DNA of 32,131 bases, taken from positions 1 through 32,131 of the forward strand of contig NC_019895.1 in the NCBI RefSeq assembly GCF_000242455.2. Direction: 5' to 3'. The notes below the pieces were generated by a model that saw only the letters and a program-made list of their open reading frames with translations, did not search any database and was not told the origin of the DNA. The number at the start of each line of letters is the position of its first letter. Position 1 is the first letter of the stretch. The translations under genes were made by a program, and so were the position numbers. Positions 27,668-32,131 of the stretch are shown here, one piece after another. This DNA comes from Singulisphaera acidiphila DSM 18658. GTDB lineage: Bacteria; Planctomycetota; Planctomycetia; Isosphaerales; Isosphaeraceae.

Positions 27668-30502
27668 ATGCTTCGCATGAATCCGATCAAAAGCGTTAAG
27701 CGGGCGGAACTCTACTACGAAAAATCCGACGCGGGTTACTACCAGGATGGCGGCCTGGGCTGCGAATGGCTCGGTAAGGGTGCCGACAAGCTGGGCCTGG
27801 ACGGCGAGCCGGATTACGAGCATTTCAAACGGCTGATTCGCGGCCTCGATCCGCATACCGGCGATCAGCTCACCGCCAAGCTGATCGAAAACCGGATACC
27901 GGCCTGGGACTTGACGGCCAGCGTGCCCAAAGGCGTCACCACGGCGCTGGAGCGGGGCGACGACCGGATTCAGGCGGCGATGTGGGCATCGGTGCGTGAA
28001 GCCTTTGCCATGCTGGAGGAATACGCCACCTGCCGCGTGCGGATCGATGGCTTGCAGGATGACCGGGTGACGGGCAACCTGGTGGGCTATGTCGTCGAGC
28101 ATGCCGATACGCGGCCGGTTGAGGATAAAAGCCTGCCGGAAGGGCATCGCTGGCGCTGGATGCCGGACTGGGATCGGCATCTCCATGTCGTCGTTGCCAA
28201 CGTGACGCACGACGAAGTGGAGGACAAAATCAAGGCGGTCAAGTTCCGGCCGATCATGGATCTGCGCCGTTACTTCGACCGCTGCTTCGACACGATCCTG
28301 GCAAACAAGCTCACGCATGAGCTGGGCTACGAAACCGAAACGACCTGGAAGAAAAACGGCAAATACCATTCGTGGGACATCAAAGGCATCCCAAAATCCG
28401 TAATCGAGAAAAATTCGCGGCGGTCGGTGGAAGTCGATGAGCTGGAAGAGGCCATTGTAGCGGGGAAGCAGGCGGCCAATCCCACGGCGCCGGATCACCT
28501 GTCGGCGGTGGCAAAGGACAAGCTGGGAGGAACGTCGCGGCACGGCAAACGCGACGACCTGACGCTGGCGGAATGCCGGGAATACTGGGCCAGCCGCATC
28601 ACCGATGACGAAGGAAGCGCGATTGACGAAACGATCAGGCGCGCGAGGCTGGGCCTCAATCCGCGGCCCGACCGCGACCAGGCGGCGGATAAGGCGATCG
28701 ATTTCGCGTTACGGCATCACGGTGAGCAGGAATCGGCGTTCCGCTGGGAAGAGCTGGCCGCCACCGCGATGGAGCGCAGCATGGGGCAGGCATCGCCCGC
28801 CGACATTGAGCGGGCGGCCAAACGCACCGGCGTCATCTTCGCCCACCAAAACGGCCAGCGCATGTGCACGACAGCCGAATTGCAAACCGAGGATCGCTAC
28901 ATCGCCGGGCGGTCGGCGGCAGGGCGCGGCCAGGCGGAGCCGGTCGGCGTGCCGGAGGGATTCAGCCGGCGCATGGCAGACGGCAAATTGCTCAACGATG
29001 GCCAGTGGCGGGCCGCCACAGGGCTTTTGGCATCGAGTAACGCCGTTAACCTGGTGGAAGGGCCGGCAGGGGCTGGGAAAAGCTCCATGCTCGGCAAATT
29101 CGACGAAGGGATGCGGATGGCCGGGGAAACCGTCACCTATCTGGCCAGCACCAGCGATGCCGCGAAGGAATTGGCCAAGGGCGGCTTCGACGTCAAAACC
29201 GTCGCGCACTTCCTGCTGGATGAGCGGCTGCAAAACGCGGCGGCGGGCGGTCGTGTCGTCATCGATGAAAGCTCGATGCTTGGCCACAAAGACGCGGTGA
29301 AACTGTTCCGGCTGGCGGAGAAACATGATTTGAAGCTGATTTTCGTGGGCGATGCGATGCAGCATGGCTCCGTGCCGCGTGGCGCGTTGCTGCGGGTGCT
29401 CAAGGAATATGGCGGCATCCAGCCCTACCTGCTGACCGACATTTTGCGCCAACAAGATCCCGCCCAGCGTGCGGCGGTCAAGCTGCTGTCGGAAGGCGAC
29501 ACGCTCGCCGGGTTGCAAGCGCTGGACGATCTGGGGCATGTGCAGGAAATCGGCGACGACGCTGAGCGCAACCGCGCGATGGCGGCGGAGTATGTGCAGG
29601 CCCAAAAAGACGGCAAATCCGCGCTGGTGGTCAGCCCTACGCACGCCGAAGCGGCCGGCATCACGGCGGAAATCCGCCGCCAGCTGCGCGAGGCGGGCAA
29701 GCTCGGCGAAGAGGAACGCCCGTTTCTGAAGCTGGTCAACGCCAACGCCAGCGAAGCGGAACGGGGGCTGGCCAGCACCTATCAAACAGGCGACGTGCTG
29801 CTTTTCCACCAGAATGCGAAAGGCGGCTTCAAGAAAGGCCAGCGCCTGACTGTCATCGATCCCGACGCACTTCCCCTATCGGAAGCGGCGAAGTTTTCGC
29901 TCTACAGGCCGGAAACCCTGCCGATTGCCGCTGGCGACCGCATCCGCTTCACCGGCACGGTCAAGAGCTTTCAGGGCGACCACAGCTATAAAAACGGCGA
30001 TACCGGCACCGTGCGGGAATTCACGCCGGGCGGCAATCTGCGGCTGGAGGATGGCCGGGTCATCCGGGCCGATGCCGGGCTGCTCAGGCATGGGTTTGTG
30101 GAAACGTCGTTCGGGGCGCAGGGCCGCACCGTCCAGCGGGCGATCCTGGGCATGTCGTCGCAATCGCTGGGGGCCACCAACCAGGAGCAGCTTTACGTTT
30201 CCGCGTCGCGCGCCAAGGAAACGGTATCGCTCTATACCGACGACAAGGCGGCGGTGATGGAGGCCGTGCAGCGCAGCAGCCGTAAGCTCGCGGCGCTTGA
30301 CCTGCTCAGCGACCAGCAGAAAGCGGAAGAGAAGCGGCGGCGGCTCCTGACGGGCCAGCAGGAGCGCCAGCGGCGGCTGGGCCTCATTGCCCGCCTGCGG
30401 TCGGCGTGGGAGCGTGTCATGCCGCCACAGCCGCCCAGGATGCCGCCTACGCATTTGAACCGGCTCGGGCAACAGGAACAGGGGAACTACCATGAACGAT
30501 GA
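27668..30502 (+). CDS. trwC: MOBF conjugative relaxase-helicase, TrwC/TraI-type (944 aa)
   Basis: This nicks the transfer origin, stays bound to the 5' end and unwinds the strand to be moved. The N-terminal relaxase domain has the paired tyrosines Y16-Y17 and Y24-Y25 (ELYYEKSDAGYYQD), GNLVGYVVEH with H145, and the HLHVVVAN motif with H171 and H173; three histidines bind the metal. The helicase half has Walker A GPAGAGKS (465-472), Walker B VIDESSM (D533-E534), motif III FVGDAMQ and the C-terminal LYVSASRAKE. The length is typical of TrwC (about 970). The start at 27668 follows AGGA. The 3' end overlaps the next gene by 11 bases. The coupling protein at 9191 is its natural partner; oriT is expected nearby but not proven. 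Confidence 0.95.
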   Translation: MLRMNPIKSVKRAELYYEKSDAGYYQDGGLGCEWLGKGADKLGLDGEPDYEHFKRLIRGLDPHTGDQLTAKLIENRIPAWDLTASVPKGVTTALERGDDRIQAAMWASVREAFAMLEEYATCRVRIDGLQDDRVTGNLVGYVVEHADTRPVEDKSLPEGHRWRWMPDWDRHLHVVVANVTHDEVEDKIKAVKFRPIMDLRRYFDRCFDTILANKLTHELGYETETTWKKNGKYHSWDIKGIPKSVIEKNSRRSVEVDELEEAIVAGKQAANPTAPDHLSAVAKDKLGGTSRHGKRDDLTLAECREYWASRITDDEGSAIDETIRRARLGLNPRPDRDQAADKAIDFALRHHGEQESAFRWEELAATAMERSMGQASPADIERAAKRTGVIFAHQNGQRMCTTAELQTEDRYIAGRSAAGRGQAEPVGVPEGFSRRMADGKLLNDGQWRAATGLLASSNAVNLVEGPAGAGKSSMLGKFDEGMRMAGETVTYLASTSDAAKELAKGGFDVKTVAHFLLDERLQNAAAGGRVVIDESSMLGHKDAVKLFRLAEKHDLKLIFVGDAMQHGSVPRGALLRVLKEYGGIQPYLLTDILRQQDPAQRAAVKLLSEGDTLAGLQALDDLGHVQEIGDDAERNRAMAAEYVQAQKDGKSALVVSPTHAEAAGITAEIRRQLREAGKLGEEERPFLKLVNANASEAERGLASTYQTGDVLLFHQNAKGGFKKGQRLTVIDPDALPLSEAAKFSLYRPETLPIAAGDRIRFTGTVKSFQGDHSYKNGDTGTVREFTPGGNLRLEDGRVIRADAGLLRHGFVETSFGAQGRTVQRAILGMSSQSLGATNQEQLYVSASRAKETVSLYTDDKAAVMEAVQRSSRKLAALDLLSDQQKAEEKRRRLLTGQQERQRRLGLIARLRSAWERVMPPQPPRMPPTHLNRLGQQEQGNYHER

Positions 30503-31022
30503 TACCGGCGGCAACGTCGTCGATTTGCAGCGGCCAAAGCTGCCCAAGCAATTCAGCATCGAAGCGATCCTGAAAGGTCCAGCCAGCCCGGAGCCGGTGC
30601 CGCCGCCCGCTCCGGCGCCGGAAGCCGTGCCGGAGGCGGCAGGCATCGAGGCGGCCGACACGCTTCCCCTGCCCGGCTCCGCCTATCAAGCCTGCTCGCG
30701 CGTCGCCAACAAGCCGCAGATCACCCTGCATTTCCTGCTGGCCAACCAGTCGCGGGAGGGGTTCGCCTATGCCGACCTGCGGCGGATTCGGCTGCTACCT
30801 GCCGCCGATCCGGGCAGCGGGCCGGAGCTGGTGCTCCGCTTTGTCGAGGCGGAGATTACCGATGTCCGGCTGATCGGCCGGAATCTGGACATGCTCTATG
30901 AGCTGCTGGGCCGCCATGCCGTCGGTTGGGTGCGGCAATTGCCGCCCAAATGGGATTTCTCGCCGAAGGAAGCGAAGGCGGTCGTCATCACCGGCATCGA
31001 AATCACCACGCCGAAAAAATGA
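30492..31022 (+). CDS. Protein of unknown function overlapping the relaxase gene (176 aa)
   Basis: The first 60 residues are low-complexity and proline/alanine-rich (PEPVPPPAPAPEAVPEAAG), probably disordered. The rest (about 65-176) has a regular strand-helix pattern, with LRRIRLLPAADPGSGPELVLRFVEAEITDVRLIGRN and a final VVITGIEIT strand, and looks like a small alpha/beta domain. No catalytic motif is seen. The ATG lies inside the end of the relaxase gene, so translation is probably coupled. A role accessory to DNA processing is likely from position alone. Confidence 0.65.
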   Translation: MNDDTGGNVVDLQRPKLPKQFSIEAILKGPASPEPVPPPAPAPEAVPEAAGIEAADTLPLPGSAYQACSRVANKPQITLHFLLANQSREGFAYADLRRIRLLPAADPGSGPELVLRFVEAEITDVRLIGRNLDMLYELLGRHAVGWVRQLPPKWDFSPKEAKAVVITGIEITTPKK

Positions 31023-31045
31023 CCGGCATTGCCATCACGCGGCGG

Positions 31046-31621
31046 CTAGGCCGCCCTATGGCCGCAGGTGGCGAGCATCGTCTTGGCTTCGGCCCGGCAC
31101 GCCTCCAGGCCGTAGAAGCCCCAACAGCTATCGACCGGCTCAAGCCGGTCGCCGTGGCAGTCCGGGCAGGCGACGATGCGGCTGATGTCGTAGCCGTAAA
31201 TGTCGCCGTTGCACCATTGGGTGTAAACGTCGCATGCCTGACCGGCGCGCTGGCGCATGAAATGCCGCCGCGTGCTGCCGCCATAGCGGCGGGCCGATTC
31301 GAGCGTTTCGGCATCGGGCAGCCAGATTCCGGCAAAGCTGACCGAATCGAACGGGCTGCGGTTGGCGGCGGGGAGTTCCCCGGCGACCGACCAGCAGCAC
31401 AGGCCATGCTCGAAGTAGCTGAGCGCCACGGCGTCGGGATTGCCGTCGATCGCGGCTTCGATGCCGCCCGGATCGAAATTGGCGTGCCGGCGGTTTAGGC
31501 TGAGGATGGAGCCCATTTCGCTCCAGTCGTCAAGCGGGTTGGGCGTATCGCCGTCGGGATAGATGGCGATGCGGTAGGTGTGGCCGTCCTGCTCGACGGT
31601 TTCGGTTTCGATGGCAATCAC
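31046..31621 (-). CDS. Plasmid protein of unknown function with cysteine pairs (191 aa)
   Basis: This starts with GTG at 31621 behind GGGGAGG, two bases after the stop of the upstream gene, so the two are coupled. The N-terminal half is acidic with polar loops (DGDTPNPLDDWSEMGSILSLNRR). The middle has GLCCWSVAGELP. The C-terminal part holds a CPDCHG pair and later cysteines that might bind zinc. WCNGDIYGYDI and SCWGFYGLE are tryptophan-rich and look conserved. I believe similar proteins occur on plasmids and phages, but I cannot name a function. Confidence 0.6.
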   Translation of the reverse strand: MIAIETETVEQDGHTYRIAIYPDGDTPNPLDDWSEMGSILSLNRRHANFDPGGIEAAIDGNPDAVALSYFEHGLCCWSVAGELPAANRSPFDSVSFAGIWLPDAETLESARRYGGSTRRHFMRQRAGQACDVYTQWCNGDIYGYDISRIVACPDCHGDRLEPVDSCWGFYGLEACRAEAKTMLATCGHRAA

Positions 31622-31623
31622 TG

Positions 31624-32121
31624 CTATGCCTCCCCTGCCGCGTCGTCGCGTGCTTCTCCGCTGGCCAATTCCTTCTGCAAGGCGTCAAGTACCTGCCGAA
31701 ACACCTCCTCCCTCTCCAGCATCTGGGCAGCGGCCAGGAGCTTGAAACCGTCCTTGAAAGTGCCGTATTCCTCCATCGCTTCGCTGATGTAACAGACGCG
31801 GCTATTCTGGCTATGCAGCCATCCCGTCAGGCCGCTCGTATAAAAATCCGGCTCCAGACTTTCACATGCTGAATCCGTGTCATCGTGATTGGCCAAGGCA
31901 TCCACCGCCTGCTCGATGAATTCATAGCGGTGATCGTCGGGCAGAAGTTCGCCGTCATCGTGAGCCTTGCGGCAGACGGTGCGCATCCAATCCGGCGCGA
32001 CGTCTTTCAGCTTGCGGAAGGCCTCGCCGCTCGACGGACGGACTGCTTTCTCAAAGGCTTGGGACATTTCAACGGCGAGTGATTGGATGGTAATTTTTAG
32101 GTCGTCATTCGCATCATCCAT
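31624..32121 (-). CDS. Plasmid protein of unknown function (165 aa)
   Basis: This is an acidic, helical, soluble protein beginning MDDANDDLKITIQSLAVEMSQAFEKAV. A central block (DWMRTVCRKAHDDGELLPDDHRYEFIEQAVDAL) and a later TSGLTGWLHSQNSRVCYISEAMEEYG look like a conserved plasmid family whose role I do not know. The start at 32121 is ten bases from the window edge, so its ribosome binding site cannot be judged and an upstream start cannot be ruled out. It is the first gene of a minus-strand pair with the 31046 gene. Confidence 0.6.
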   Translation of the reverse strand: MDDANDDLKITIQSLAVEMSQAFEKAVRPSSGEAFRKLKDVAPDWMRTVCRKAHDDGELLPDDHRYEFIEQAVDALANHDDTDSACESLEPDFYTSGLTGWLHSQNSRVCYISEAMEEYGTFKDGFKLLAAAQMLEREEVFRQVLDALQKELASGEARDDAAGEA

Positions 32122-32131
32122 GATGTGATTC

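Overview
The window looks like roughly 32 kb of a GC-rich plasmid, or a plasmid-like mobile element, from a Gram-negative bacterium. The evidence is an iteron-regulated replication initiator (14728-16218, with ten 13-bp iterons at 16366-16708), a ParA partition locus with repeat clusters, two further ParB-like genes, a MOBF (TrwC/TraI-type) relaxase-helicase, and a VirD4-type coupling ATPase. I see no rRNA, tRNA or chromosomal housekeeping genes. The type IV pilin style (3241-4152) and the overall gene mix suggest a proteobacterium, perhaps an alphaproteobacterium; that is inference only.

Layout. 1-2610 (minus strand): a three-gene unit with a 620-aa ParB-like protein, in which each gene is followed by a GC hairpin; two of these hairpins lie in an identical 27-bp sequence. 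3241-4152 (minus): a lone prepilin. 4550-12132 (plus): a long co-directional block with an unknown 378-aa protein, ParB, two exported or membrane proteins, a 64-aa protein, the VirD4 coupling protein, and two small proteins (one with pentapeptide repeats) that share a short LPSPSEIA motif. 12235-14079: the par region, with ParA, two ribbon-helix-helix proteins and three clusters of related repeats. 14094-14583: no gene, but a dense series of hairpins ending in eight T, so a candidate large structured RNA. 14728-16708: repA and the iteron origin.

17040-25065 is an accessory segment. It holds tandem paralogous exported proteins of visibly lower GC, a tyrosine recombinase operon with a 13-8-13 loxP-shaped inverted repeat just upstream, a VapBC-type toxin-antitoxin pair, and a two-gene restriction-modification system (nuclease-methylase plus a separate recognition-like protein). 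25321-26093 holds two ATGA-coupled genes that together carry every motif of a Cas4-like nuclease, each with one membrane segment, so they look like a membrane-anchored Cas4-like enzyme in two pieces. 26429-27151 holds two small minus-strand genes. A structured leader with an intrinsic terminator (27370-27539) precedes the relaxase gene (27668-30502), which overlaps a 176-aa gene. Two coupled plasmid genes of unknown function close the window on the minus strand.

How it fits together: repA, the iterons and the par genes maintain the replicon. The relaxase and coupling protein process and dock DNA for transfer, but no mating-pore genes are present, so the element is either mobilizable or carries its pore genes outside the window. 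The VapBC, restriction-modification and Cas4-like genes are stability or defence cargo. Most product names come from motifs read by eye; no database search was possible.
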